A DNA stretch of 64,000 nucleotides from Lachnospiraceae bacterium (GCA_015056945.1 SVFH01000002.1:1-64000); one strand, 5' to 3'; positions 28,964 through 38,064 are shown, counted from the first letter of the stretch. Notes: a model not told the origin generated them from the letters alone. Translations and numbers: made by a program.

Positions 28964-29830
28964 CTATTTGAAATTTTCTTCTATTTAGAGCCTGTTTGCG
29001 CCGGCGATTTTGATTTACTTCTGCTTTCCCTCGCGCCGGGAGTATCTATTTCATATTTTCTTCTATTTAGAGCCTGTTTCCGCCAGCGATTTGGGTTTAC
29101 TTCTTCTTTCTCGCGCGCCGGGAGTATCTATTTCATATTTTCTTCTATCTAGAGCCCATTTTCCCCGGCGGATTTGGTTTACTTCTTCTTTCCTGCGCGC
29201 CGGGAGTATCTATTTCATATTTTCTTCTATTTAGAGCCTGTTTCCGTCAGCGGGGTTGGTTTACTTCTTCTTTCCCGCGCGCCGGGAGTATCTATTTGAA
29301 ATTTTCTTCTATTTAGAGCCTGTTTTCCCCGGCGGATTTGGTTTACTTCTGCTTTCTCGCACGCTGGGAGTATCTATTTGAAATTTTCTTCTATTTAGAG
29401 CCTGTTTTCCCCAGCGTTTTTGATTTACTTCTTCTTTCCCGCGCGCCGGGAGTATCTATTTCATATTTTCTTCTATTTAGAGCCTGTTTTCCCCGGCGGA
29501 TTTGGTTTACTTCTGCTTTCCCGCGCGCCGGGAGTATCTATTTCAAATTTTCTTCTATTTAGAGCCTGTTTTCCCCGGCGGATTTGGTTTACTTCTGCTT
29601 TCCCGCGCGCCGGGAGTATCTATTTCATATTTTCTTCTATTTAGAGCCCCTTTTCCCCGGCGGGGTTGGTTTACTTCTTCTTTCCCGCGCGCCGGGAGTA
29701 TCTATTTCATATTTTCTTCTATTTAGAGCCTGTTTCCGCCGGCGATTTTGGTTTACTTCTTCTTTCCCGCGCGCCGGGAGTATCTATTTGAAATTTTCTT
29801 CTATTTAGAGCCCATTTCCCCCGGCGGTTC
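28958..29830. repeat. 82-bp minisatellite, about 10.7 copies
   Basis: The landmark GAGTATCTATTT recurs every 82 bases exactly from 28958 to 29778 (eleven occurrences). Each unit has a GC-rich block CGCGCGCCGGGAG, an AT-rich block ending CTATTTAGAGCC, and CCCCGGCG that can pair with CGCCGGGG-like bases on either side. 82 is not a multiple of three, so open frames there are accidental. Units differ by a few substitutions, and some neighbouring units are near identical. No gene is supported in 28702-30386. Confidence 0.95.
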
Positions 29831-29961
29831 CTATGCAAGAACAAAGAGTCCGCAAACAGACTCTCGCGCCGAGCGCGGTTGCAATAGCAACATCTTCCTT
29901 ACGCGCGAGTGTGCATCCTTAGCGGAGCTTTTTATTGCATAGGAATTTCCTATGCAATAAA
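29829..29961. repeat. Dispersed three-hairpin element, copy B
   Basis: Same order as copy D at 61031: leading CTATGCAAGAACAAAGAGTC, hairpin 1 (GAGTC/GACTC with one arm mutated), GTTGC-AATA-GCAAC, CGCGCGAGTGTGCATCC, AGCGGAGC, a T run, and a closing hairpin TTGCATAGGAA/TTCCTATGCAA followed by an A run. It abuts the 82-bp array. Confidence 0.85.
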
Positions 29962-30052
29962 AAAGAGCGTCGCTCCATAAGATGATTTCCAAAAGAAATA
30001 TCTTATGTCATAACACTCCTTGATGTATCCCTTTATTCAATTCTTATAAAAA

Positions 30053-30392
30053 ATATCCCGGATATAGCTTCCTAATTTCTCATTTAATCCCCGGGAAATA
30101 ACTTCTTAATTTCTTACTTATCCCCCGGGATATAGCTTCCTAATTTCTCATTTAATCCCCCGGGATATAGCTTCTTAATTTCCTACTTAATCCCCGGGAA
30201 ATAACTTCTTAATTTCTTACTTATCCCCCGGGAAATAACTTCTTAATTTCCTACTTAACCCCAGTAAATAGTTTCTTAATTTTCTACTTAATCCCCCCGG
30301 GATATAACTTCTTAATTTCTTACTTACCCCCCGGGATATAGCTTCTTAATTTTCTACTTAACCCCCGGAAATAACTTCTTAATTTCCTACTT
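30053..30392. repeat. 34-bp tandem array derived from the end of the GntR gene
   Basis: Ten units of 33-36 bases, each with CTTCTTAATTTC or a close variant (TAATTT/TAATT at 30073, 30107, 30141, 30176, 30210, 30244, 30277, 30313, 30347, 30380). The eleventh and most divergent copy is the genuine 3' end of the GntR coding sequence (30390-30424). Read in the gene's frame, the first units after the stop give EIKKLFPGVK* and KIKKLYPGG*, echoing the true C-terminus EIKKAYPEYFK. Confidence 0.85.
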
Positions 30393-31076
30393 GAAATATT
30401 CCGGATATGCTTTCTTAATTTCTTCTTTATCCAAATCGTAGCGGCTCAAATGCTTTCTGGTCTGCGCCTGCGCCTCCTCTACGTTACGGTTACGAATAGC
30501 CTCCATAATCAAGCGGTGGTCGTTCACAATCTTAGTATCTTTCACAGTAACAAGCGAAAGTGCACGTGCGCGGTCATAATGCATCATCATGCTGGCTTTC
30601 ATTTTATATGTTCTTTCTTTGTTCGCCATCACATAAATCATGCGGTGAAAGGTATCGTCCAGTTCAAGAATCTTCTCCGGCATATAATTCTCAAGATAGA
30701 ATTCCTGCAATTTCACATTCGCTTCAAGATTTAAGATATCCTCCTCTGTTGCAATGTGGCAGGCAATTTCAATTACCGATAAATCGAGAACTTCGCGGAT
30801 GAAACGCGCTTCTTCAACCAAATCAGGATCGATTAGCGATACGAAACTACCCTTCTGCGGAATTGTTTCCACCACAAGAGAACGGTTCAAATCAATCAGT
30901 GCTTCGCGAAGGGGCGTTCTGCTGATTCCCATCTCTTTCGCCAGTTCATTTTCGCTCAAAACGGTTCCGGGCTTTAATTCCATACTTACAATATTCTTTG
31001 TAAGAAATCTTGATGCATAATCTCTTGCTGATTCTCCCGGAATCTTTTCCAAATTAATCATTCCGCTACTCTCCAT
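30387..31076 (-). CDS. FadR-type GntR regulator of the uronate locus
   Basis: 229 residues. The N-terminal winged helix (~15-80) contains LKPGTVLSENELAKEMGISRTPLREALIDL, the classic GntR signature. The C-terminal all-helical FCD domain (~95-220) has the metal/ligand His and Asp pattern (EVLDLSVIEIACHIA, LDDTFHRMIY, DHRLIMEAIRNR). FCD regulators of this kind (UxuR, ExuR, LldR) bind small acids; here a hexuronate or aldouronate is likely. GAGG precedes the ATG by five bases. Probable operators lie at 28742 and 35071. The stop codon falls within the first unit of the 34-bp array. Confidence 0.9.
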   Translation of the reverse strand: MESSGMINLEKIPGESARDYASRFLTKNIVSMELKPGTVLSENELAKEMGISRTPLREALIDLNRSLVVETIPQKGSFVSLIDPDLVEEARFIREVLDLSVIEIACHIATEEDILNLEANVKLQEFYLENYMPEKILELDDTFHRMIYVMANKERTYKMKASMMMHYDRARALSLVTVKDTKIVNDHRLIMEAIRNRNVEEAQAQTRKHLSRYDLDKEEIKKAYPEYFK

Positions 31077-31210
31077 TCTGTCCTCTCTGCATGCACTCTT
31101 TCCCTAAAAGAATTTGTCCGCACATTCCTCACACACGGGCAATGTCCGGAAGCAACATTATTCTTTGCCCAAAACCTGCATACTCCTTTATCATACCTTG
31201 CCTGTCATGC

Positions 31211-31237
31211 AAAAAGCAATCTTTTTCTGCTTTTTTT
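31211..31237 (-). terminator. Terminator of the esterase gene
   Basis: On the minus strand AAAAAGCA pairs with TGCTTTTT, about 20 bases after the stop at 31256. A/T-flanked stem, moderate strength. Confidence 0.5.
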
Positions 31238-31255
31238 AGATTTTATTCACATTTT

Positions 31256-32881
31256 TCAGTCAAAAGTACACCATTGCTCATAAAAGCGCTTCGCAACTTC
31301 CTTCTTATTCTGGGGATGTAATTCGTTATACTGGCCCAAATCATGAAGCACTGCCATTCTTGTCTTGGGCAACTCCAATGCTTTCGTCTGCGCACGCTGC
31401 ATACGAATCCACGCATCGCAGCCACCGCCGCCCTCGCCCTCAAAATCAGGCAACTGTGCGTACACATACGGCAATTCTTCGCCAAGCACACTTCTCCACT
31501 CCTCAATCATGGCACGATGCAGGAATACATAGTCCTCGGCCAGCTCGCAATTGGATTCTCCCTGATAAAAGAGGATGCCGGCAAAACGGTTGTAGCGAAC
31601 CGGATAAATCATACTATTGTACAAAGCGGTCGGTTTCCATGCAAAGAAGGTACCGCCGGCAAGCGGTTCTTCCACGGTTCCGATTCTTGCATACCACTTG
31701 CCTTCCAATGAGATTTCCTCCTCGCCGAGCTTAAGGCAATACGGCATATCCGTCTTAAAACCGCCGATATTGGCATCCATCGTCAAACGGATGGTAATGA
31801 CATTGCGACCGGGCTTTAACACATTCTTATCAAGTGCATAACGACGCGGCGGATAACGGTATTCCGTTCTTCCGACAAGAACGCCGTTGATATAGGTCAT
31901 ATCAGAATCCACAAGGGTTCCGAGTCTTAATTCTACAGATTGATTACAGAAATGCGCAGGCACCTCCACCGTACGCTGTAACCAGATAACTCCGCACATT
32001 TTACCAAAAATATGATCATTCCACATACCGGGCACATGGATGACATCCGCCTCGTGAAGTACCTTTTCATCCCACTCAGACTGCTCCCACGCACCGGCAA
32101 GTCCCATGTCATGACGGTCGCGTGTCGCAAGCCAAGCTTCGGCTCTTGCCGTCTCTGCCTCCTGCACACTGCGCACATATTCCGGGTCTTTATCACGGGC
32201 AATCTGCTCCTCATAGCACCATTTACAGCTGCCGTTGTTGTCACACATACATTTACGGAAATCTCCGCGTCTGACTGCTGCTGCACGCATTTTAATCGCT
32301 TCTTTCACAAGTGTTTCTTCACTGATAAAAGCTTCAATGTGCGCACCGCCGATGGCTGCATGCACCAGCCCTACGGGTACGCCGTCTTCCTGCTGTTTCA
32401 TTTCTGCAAAGTAAAAGCCCACTGCGCTAAACTCCATAACGCTCTCCGGTGTCACGGCAATCCATTCGCCTTCCGTAAGGAAATCTCGGGGTCCTTCAAA
32501 ACACTCCACCTTCGGAAGCTGGAACATTCTGATTTGCGGATAGTTAACCCCTGTAACCTCAGCGCGATACAAATCAAGCGTTCTTTTCACGGGAAGCTCC
32601 ATGTTGGACTGTCCGCTGATTAAGAACACATCTCCTGCCCAAAGGTCGGTGTATTCTGCCGCATCTCCGTCAGAAGCACTCATTGAAAGTGTATACGGAC
32701 CGCCTGCCGCAAATGGAGGAAAAGTAACCGTAAACGTGCCGTTTTCATCCGCTGTTCCCTCGCTTTTTTTCCCTGCCAATTCAGCAGTGATTACCGTGCC
32801 GCCTGCTGCCGCACCGTAAATCACCAGTTCTTTGTCCCTTTGAAAAATCATTCCGTTTGAAAAAATAGAAGATACTTTCAT
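31256..32881 (-). CDS. Carbohydrate O-acetylesterase (sialate O-acetylesterase-like, SGNH)
   Basis: 541 residues. Nucleophile motif SGQSNMEL (~90-97); the second block LFYQGESNC and the C-terminal GQYNELHPQNK supply the Asp/His positions. A lectin-like beta domain (~265-370) is inserted. The family (DUF303/SASA) removes O-acetyl groups from sugars. Next to GH67 it most likely deacetylates imported glucuronoxylo-oligosaccharides, not sialic acid, as no sialic acid genes are nearby. Odd: a Cys-rich insertion KCMCDNNGSCKWC (~210-225) that could bind a metal. No signal peptide. It follows GH67 by 50 bases. Confidence 0.85.
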   Translation of the reverse strand: MKVSSIFSNGMIFQRDKELVIYGAAAGGTVITAELAGKKSEGTADENGTFTVTFPPFAAGGPYTLSMSASDGDAAEYTDLWAGDVFLISGQSNMELPVKRTLDLYRAEVTGVNYPQIRMFQLPKVECFEGPRDFLTEGEWIAVTPESVMEFSAVGFYFAEMKQQEDGVPVGLVHAAIGGAHIEAFISEETLVKEAIKMRAAAVRRGDFRKCMCDNNGSCKWCYEEQIARDKDPEYVRSVQEAETARAEAWLATRDRHDMGLAGAWEQSEWDEKVLHEADVIHVPGMWNDHIFGKMCGVIWLQRTVEVPAHFCNQSVELRLGTLVDSDMTYINGVLVGRTEYRYPPRRYALDKNVLKPGRNVITIRLTMDANIGGFKTDMPYCLKLGEEEISLEGKWYARIGTVEEPLAGGTFFAWKPTALYNSMIYPVRYNRFAGILFYQGESNCELAEDYVFLHRAMIEEWRSVLGEELPYVYAQLPDFEGEGGGGCDAWIRMQRAQTKALELPKTRMAVLHDLGQYNELHPQNKKEVAKRFYEQWCTFD

Positions 32882-32931
32882 TCCTGTTCTCTCCTTGTCT
32901 GCCCATTTTTTGTAAATTATGTATTATCAAA

Positions 32932-35037
32932 TCAATACAACGCTCTTCCCTTTGCGTCCGCGATGCCTGTTTTACGATAAAAGTAGCTGTTGATGACATC
33001 ACGCCATTCTTTGGAGTGCGCTGCCTGACGGTTTAAACGTTCCAGAACGCGCTCATATTTGCTCGGGCTAAGAATCCCTTCTAACTTCTTCCAGTCCGCA
33101 AGCATCTCTTCTGCCTCATCGGCGCCTTCAAAATGTGTATCATAGATATGCTGCAGAATGGTTTTACCACTCTTTAACCGATACGCATACGGCATGTGAT
33201 GGAAGAATAAAAGCAACTCCTCCGGTGTTGTTTCCACAGCATCATACATGGACGCATTCGGCTCATTGTACTGTCCGGTGTAACCGGTACCGCGCATCGT
33301 TCTGTCCACACCGATTCCTTCATGGTCTGCGCGGTGGTATGTTCCCCAGCGAGAATACTCGTAGCCGTCCACGTCAGGTCCGTAGTGATAATGCGGCACA
33401 ACCATCCAGCCAATACCCAATGGGGACGTATACTTCTCATATACCGGCCAGGAGCGCATCAGGATGGAACGTACCGTTTCCACAATCACATCTCCCGATT
33501 TCTTTGCATAGCCTGTTTCTCCAATCTGTCCGATATAGAATAAGTGAATCCACTCCTCGGCAATTTCCTCTGCGCTTAACGAGGTGTCAAATGCAAGGCG
33601 TCCGAAGCCGTAAAGATTTGCGCCGGCTAAGTCATGTCCGGTCCAGTTATAATCATTTCCCGTATTACAAACTGCCGCCATTCCGCAGTTGCTCTGCAAA
33701 AGGGCCCGTCCGCTTACGAGGTCTTCCACCGTGGCATTCTCCGCTCCCGGTGTCCTAAGGCCGGTCTGAAATGCCAGCACTTCCTTAAACCACGGAATCA
33801 GATAGCAGACATGAACCTGCTGTCCGGTATATTCCTGCGCAATCTGTACTTCCAGCATCTGATTTGTTTTCTCCAATCCGCCAAAAAGCGGTGAAACCGG
33901 CTCACGCACCTGGAAATCCATGGGGCCGTTTTTAATCTGTAAGATAACATTCGCAGCAAATTCTCCGTCCAGATTTTTGAAATAATCATACCCTGCGCGG
34001 GCACGGTCTGTCGTACGGTCTCTCCAGTCCTGCTGGCAGTTGTAGACAAAACAGCGCCAGATAATCAAGCCGCCGTGGGGCGCAATCGCCTCCGCAAGCA
34101 TATTTGCGCCGTCCGCCTGGGTCCGTCCGTAGGTAAAAGGACCGGGACGTCCTTCTGAATCAGCTTTTACCAGGAATCCTCCAAGGAGAGGCACATGCGC
34201 ATAGACTTCGTCGCATTTTTCCTTCCACCATGCACGGACAGCTTTATCAAGCGGATCCGCGCTTCCTAACACACCGGTTCCCGATTCGGCAGATGCCTCA
34301 CACTCCAGAGGCATTGCGTAATTAACACTTAAGAATAAAGAAATGCCGTATTGTGCAAACAATTCAGACAACGCACGGACACGCTCATAATACCGGGGCG
34401 CAATCAGATGGGTTGCTGCATCCTTCACATTCACATTATTTATGACTACCGCATTGATGCCCACCGATGCAACGGCTCTTGCATACATGCGTGTACGCTC
34501 GTTCACAAGCACTTCATTGTTCTCAAAGAAAAAGGACTCTCCGGAGTATCCGCGCTCAATCGAGCCGTCCATATTGTCCCAGTGGTTGAGCATACGAAGC
34601 GGATTGGACGGTCTTTGCACAACGCATAAACGCTCGTCACATTTCCCGCGACGCAGATGCGAAAGAAAAGCAAACATACCATAAAGCAGTCCTTTATACG
34701 CAGATGCAAAGATACAGTACCCCTCTTTGGAAGAATATATATAGTAGCCTTCCTCGCCAAGCGCTTCCTGTTGCTTACCGCTTACGTCCGTAAAAGGAGC
34801 CTCCTTACCAATCATAAAAGTCACACAGCCCGTCTCCGGCACTTCCTCGCACACCTGCAATGCTTCCCCGAACATTCCGTTCACGGCAAGCTGCATCTCC
34901 GCAAGGATACTTTCCGCAATCACATGCTCCAAAGATACATTCTGAAACCTTATGTTCTTCACACAAGACACCAGTTCACGCTCTTTTGCGGTGCTTATTT
35001 CATTTTTTTCGTAATTTAACCATAATTTGTTGAACAT
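32932..35037 (-). CDS. aguA: GH67 alpha-glucuronidase
   Basis: 701 residues, full length. It cleaves (4-O-methyl-)glucuronic acid from the non-reducing terminal xylose of short xylo-oligosaccharides. Family hallmarks: LNHWDNMDGSIERGY, GINAVVINNVN, GGFLVKADSEGRPGPFTYGR, ADGANMLAEA, WRCFVYN, and KNGPMDFQVREP with the catalytic Asp and Glu. The C-terminal domain has GTGYTGQYNEP. No signal peptide, consistent with intracellular action after import. Divergent from the YesL gene, with the shared region holding a likely GntR operator. Confidence 0.96.
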   Translation of the reverse strand: MFNKLWLNYEKNEISTAKERELVSCVKNIRFQNVSLEHVIAESILAEMQLAVNGMFGEALQVCEEVPETGCVTFMIGKEAPFTDVSGKQQEALGEEGYYIYSSKEGYCIFASAYKGLLYGMFAFLSHLRRGKCDERLCVVQRPSNPLRMLNHWDNMDGSIERGYSGESFFFENNEVLVNERTRMYARAVASVGINAVVINNVNVKDAATHLIAPRYYERVRALSELFAQYGISLFLSVNYAMPLECEASAESGTGVLGSADPLDKAVRAWWKEKCDEVYAHVPLLGGFLVKADSEGRPGPFTYGRTQADGANMLAEAIAPHGGLIIWRCFVYNCQQDWRDRTTDRARAGYDYFKNLDGEFAANVILQIKNGPMDFQVREPVSPLFGGLEKTNQMLEVQIAQEYTGQQVHVCYLIPWFKEVLAFQTGLRTPGAENATVEDLVSGRALLQSNCGMAAVCNTGNDYNWTGHDLAGANLYGFGRLAFDTSLSAEEIAEEWIHLFYIGQIGETGYAKKSGDVIVETVRSILMRSWPVYEKYTSPLGIGWMVVPHYHYGPDVDGYEYSRWGTYHRADHEGIGVDRTMRGTGYTGQYNEPNASMYDAVETTPEELLLFFHHMPYAYRLKSGKTILQHIYDTHFEGADEAEEMLADWKKLEGILSPSKYERVLERLNRQAAHSKEWRDVINSYFYRKTGIADAKGRALY

Positions 35038-35063
35038 TACATATTCCCTCTTTTATATTTATG

Positions 35064-35082
35064 TTGTATACTTGTATATCAG
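35064..35082 (-). promoter_or_regulatory. Candidate GntR operator before GH67
   Basis: Two overlapping near-matches to the ABC-operon palindrome: TTGTATACTT (35064-35073) and CTTGTATATCAG (35071-35082, ten of twelve matching). They lie in the 132-base divergent region between GH67 and yesL. Confidence 0.5.
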
Positions 35083-35169
35083 TAATACTATTTTACGAAA
35101 TTTCACGTTATTTGTCTATTCTTTCTATATGAAAAAAAGAATGTTTTTTACAAAAAGGAGAAATACTAT

Positions 35170-35850
35170 ATGAATATCTTTCATTTCGACGGCAAATTAT
35201 ACCGCTTTCTTGTAAAGTTCTGGAATATTATCTGGATTGGAATTCTTTGGATTATTTTTTCCATTCCTGTTTTTACAATCGGGGCATCCTCAAGTGCGGC
35301 ATATTATGCTATGATGAAAGCAGTACGAAAAGGTCTCGAACGGCCGACGCATGAATTCTTCAAATCCTTTAAAGAAAATTTCAAACAGGGAAGTATTCTT
35401 ACCGTTATTTACGGAATCATCGGTGCGCTTTTCGTCTTTGCATTTTTATTTTACTATCATCAGCCCGGTGAGATTGCGCTTGGCATGCGTTGGCTTTTTC
35501 TTGTATTGCTCCTTATCTATGTCAGTGCTGCAACACTTTGTTTCATCTGGCTTTCACGCTTCGTAATTACAACAGGCCGTGCCGTCACGTATCCGATGAT
35601 GCTGGCCGTCCTGCATCCGAAGCAAACCTTTGGTCTGGTTGTATTCTGGCTTGCATCCGCAGTCATTCTCTACTGGACATATAACACACCTGCCTTCCTG
35701 TTTCTGCTGCTCTTCCTGCCGGGCTTTAAATGCTACGCAGATACTTTTGTTGCAGAATCACTGCTTGAGAAATATGAACCCATCGCAGAAGGAACGGGTG
35801 AAAAAGCAGAAGAAAGTGAGGAAAAAAATGAAACCCTTTATGAATCCTGA
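35170..35850 (+). CDS. YesL-type DUF624 membrane protein
   Basis: 226 residues with four to five membrane helices, opening NIFHFDGKLYRFLVKFWNIIWIGILWIIFSIP as typical for YesL/DUF624, and MMKAVRKG after the second helix. DUF624 proteins are regularly found in polysaccharide-uptake loci of Firmicutes; their role is not established. The acidic tail (~205-226) runs over the start of uxaC. AAGGAG lies upstream of the ATG. Confidence 0.85.
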   Translation: MNIFHFDGKLYRFLVKFWNIIWIGILWIIFSIPVFTIGASSSAAYYAMMKAVRKGLERPTHEFFKSFKENFKQGSILTVIYGIIGALFVFAFLFYYHQPGEIALGMRWLFLVLLLIYVSAATLCFIWLSRFVITTGRAVTYPMMLAVLHPKQTFGLVVFWLASAVILYWTYNTPAFLFLLLFLPGFKCYADTFVAESLLEKYEPIAEGTGEKAEESEEKNETLYES

Positions 35851-37237
35851 TTTTTTATTATCTACCGAAACGGCACGATATCTCTATCACGAATATGCTG
35901 CTCCTACGCCGATTCTTGACTACCACTGTCACATTGATCCGGCAGATATCGCAAACGATGTCCGCTTCGACAATCTGACGCAGTTATGGCTTGGAGGCGA
36001 TCACTACAAATGGCGTTACATGCGTTCCTGCGGTGTAGAAGAGAAATATATCACAGGAGATGCAAGCGATAAAGAGAAGTTCCTCAAATGGGCCGAAGTG
36101 TTGGGCTACGCCATCGGCAATCCGCTCTACCACTGGAGTCATCTGGAACTGCAACGCTATTTTGGTATTACAACTCCTTTAAACCGAAATACCGCAGAAG
36201 AAATCTGGGAAGCAGCCAATGCTAAATTGCAGGAGTCAGACATGAGTGCGCGCGGCATCATTAAGCAGTCCGGTGTCACGCTTCTTTGTACAACGGATGA
36301 TCCCATAGATTCCCTGGAATATCATCGTGCAATTGCCGGTGACAGCTCTTTTGACGTCAAAGTATTACCGGCCTTCCGTCCGGACAATGCCATGAATATC
36401 GAAAAAGAATCCTACTTATTCTATATTACCGAATTAGAGCATGTTTGCCAATGCAAAATCACTACTTTTTCAGACTTAAAAGAGGCTCTTCGCAAACGCA
36501 TGGACCATTTCGATGCAAATGGGTGCGTACTGGCTGACCACGGACTGGATTTCCTGATTTATGAACCGGGAGACGATGCCGAAATTGAACGTATCTTTGC
36601 AGCGCGCTTACGCGGAGAAATGCCTGATTTCACGGATGCAAACCGTTTCCATACCGCATTTCTTCTTTTTGTACACCGTGAATATGTGAAACGTAACTGG
36701 ACCTCACAGCTGCATTTTGGCTGTAAACGTGACAACAACACGCAAATGTTTGAACAAATCGGTGCCAATACCGGTTTCGACTGCATTCGCAACAACACCC
36801 CTTCCGGTGCGATTGCTGATTTATTAAATGCCCTTGCCTGCAAGGATGCATTGCCGCGCACCATCCTCTACAGCCTTGATCCGAATGACAATGCTGCCAT
36901 CGGTACCATCATCGGCTGTTTCCAGGATTCCTCGGCTGTTTCCAAGATCCAGCACGGTTCCGCCTGGTGGTTTAACGACCACCTCACCGGCATGCAGAGT
37001 CACCTGGCGAATCTCGCGTCTCTCGGTCACCTCGCCGGTTTTGTAGGAATGCTGACCGACTCAAGGAGCTTTTTATCTTATACACGCCATGAATACTTCC
37101 GCAGAATTCTCTGCGAATATATCGGCGGCCTTGTTGAAAACGGGGAATTCCCGGCAGACCGCGACACTTTGGGCGAAATTGTGAAGAATATCTCTTATTA
37201 TAATGCAGTCAGATATTTCCGCTTCCCGCTTTCCTAA
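35828..37237 (+). CDS. uxaC: Uronate isomerase
   Basis: 469 residues from the ATG at 35828 (GAGG upstream); longer frames run back through the DUF624 gene and are not expected to be translated. It isomerises D-glucuronate to D-fructuronate, the entry step for UxuB. Amidohydrolase-type metal site DYHCHIDP (HxH), then GVTLLCTTDDPID, VLADHGLD, HFGCKRDNN and the second metal-side motif MLTDSRSFLSYTRHEYFRRI. It overlaps the DUF624 gene by 23 bases in another frame, so it is coupled to it. It completes the glucuronate-to-KDPG route of the locus. Confidence 0.95.
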   Translation: MKPFMNPDFLLSTETARYLYHEYAAPTPILDYHCHIDPADIANDVRFDNLTQLWLGGDHYKWRYMRSCGVEEKYITGDASDKEKFLKWAEVLGYAIGNPLYHWSHLELQRYFGITTPLNRNTAEEIWEAANAKLQESDMSARGIIKQSGVTLLCTTDDPIDSLEYHRAIAGDSSFDVKVLPAFRPDNAMNIEKESYLFYITELEHVCQCKITTFSDLKEALRKRMDHFDANGCVLADHGLDFLIYEPGDDAEIERIFAARLRGEMPDFTDANRFHTAFLLFVHREYVKRNWTSQLHFGCKRDNNTQMFEQIGANTGFDCIRNNTPSGAIADLLNALACKDALPRTILYSLDPNDNAAIGTIIGCFQDSSAVSKIQHGSAWWFNDHLTGMQSHLANLASLGHLAGFVGMLTDSRSFLSYTRHEYFRRILCEYIGGLVENGEFPADRDTLGEIVKNISYYNAVRYFRFPLS

Positions 37238-37239
37238 TA

Positions 37240-37303
37240 AAGAGTCCGCAAGCGGACTCTCCCGCCGAGCGCGGTTGCTCGGCAACATCTTCTTTGACAG
37301 AGG
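37240..37303. repeat. Dispersed three-hairpin element, copy E (truncated)
   Basis: Hairpin 1 GAGTCCGC/GCGGACTC is perfect and GTTGC-TCG-GCAAC follows, then the copy stops after CATCTTCTTTG; the CATCCTTAGCGGAGC block and last hairpin are missing. It lies between uxaC and the 37357 gene. Confidence 0.8.
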
Positions 37304-37356
37304 TCTGCCGTTGTATTCCCTCATATGAAGAGACACAACTAACAGGAGAACTACTT

Positions 37357-38064
37357 ATGAAACATACAGAGAAACATCCGCTTGCCGCAGAGCGCCGCAA
37401 ACACTTGAAAGAAGCAGCCGCCCTGCCGCTTGGCAAAAGAATTACATATTACCTTAATTACTTCAAGGGATGGCTCATTGGTATTCCGCTCGCACTTATT
37501 CTTTCTTTCGTTTTTGTCAAAGCTTTTTTCTTTGGACCGGAAAGCGTGCTCTACGGCTATTTTGTCAATGCCCCGGGCACAATGCATGTTGAAGAGGATG
37601 TTTTTTTAGAAGATTTTATTTCTTATGCAGGAGTAGACAGTCCAAAAGAAAAAGTCTATTTTAACTCCACCTTTTCCTTAGAGAACGCAGAGCCGGCAGA
37701 GCTTTCAAAGCTCCTGTCCGCCCTGACACTGGGAGAAATAGACTTCTTTATCTGTGAAGAAACTGCCTATGAAGAACTAGCCCTTGGAGGACTTTTAACA
37801 GATTTGGATGCCTGGCTGACGCCGGAAGAAAAGGCCCTTTACAATGACAGACTTGTCCGCTTCATAACTGCGGACAGGGATTCCTCCGTCGAACCTTCCC
37901 TCTGCGAAGGAAAGCTCGTTGCAATCGACGTTACTGACAGCCTGCGTCTGCAGGAGTCAGGTGCTTATGAAGGTGCGGCACGCATTTATTTCTGCATCGC
38001 CGTAAATGCACCTCATAAAGAAAACACCCTTCATTTCTTAGAATGGATTCTGCAGAATCCTTAA
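37357..38064 (+). CDS. Single-pass membrane protein of unknown function
   Basis: 235 residues, not recognised. A basic N-terminus (KHTEKHPLAAERRKHLKEAA) precedes one hydrophobic helix (~38-58, WLIGIPLALILSFVFVKAFFF) and an outer acidic alpha/beta domain. The latter has binding-protein-like phrases (DFFICEETAYEELALGGLLTDLDAWL) seen in some solute-binding folds. The ATG at 37357 has GGAG upstream. It may be a truncated sensor or accessory of the yesL-uxaC transcript. It overlaps the convergent 38061 gene by four bases. Confidence 0.65.
   Translation: MKHTEKHPLAAERRKHLKEAAALPLGKRITYYLNYFKGWLIGIPLALILSFVFVKAFFFGPESVLYGYFVNAPGTMHVEEDVFLEDFISYAGVDSPKEKVYFNSTFSLENAEPAELSKLLSALTLGEIDFFICEETAYEELALGGLLTDLDAWLTPEEKALYNDRLVRFITADRDSSVEPSLCEGKLVAIDVTDSLRLQESGAYEGAARIYFCIAVNAPHKENTLHFLEWILQNP

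Noticed and set aside
28958-29830. CRISPR array
   Set aside because: The repeats are contiguous 82-bp near-identical units with no unique spacers and no cas genes nearby.
28859-29942. Family of ~74-residue repeat proteins in overlapping frames
   Set aside because: Open frames recur every 82 bases only because the DNA repeats; 82 is not a multiple of three, no ribosome sites are present, and each frame breaks.
30053-30392. CRISPR array
   Set aside because: Short units of 33-36 bases adjoin directly with no spacers and derive from the GntR coding end.
31256-32881. Sialic acid catabolism
   Set aside because: The esterase resembles sialate O-acetylesterase, but no nan genes or sialidase are present and the neighbours act on glucuronoxylan.
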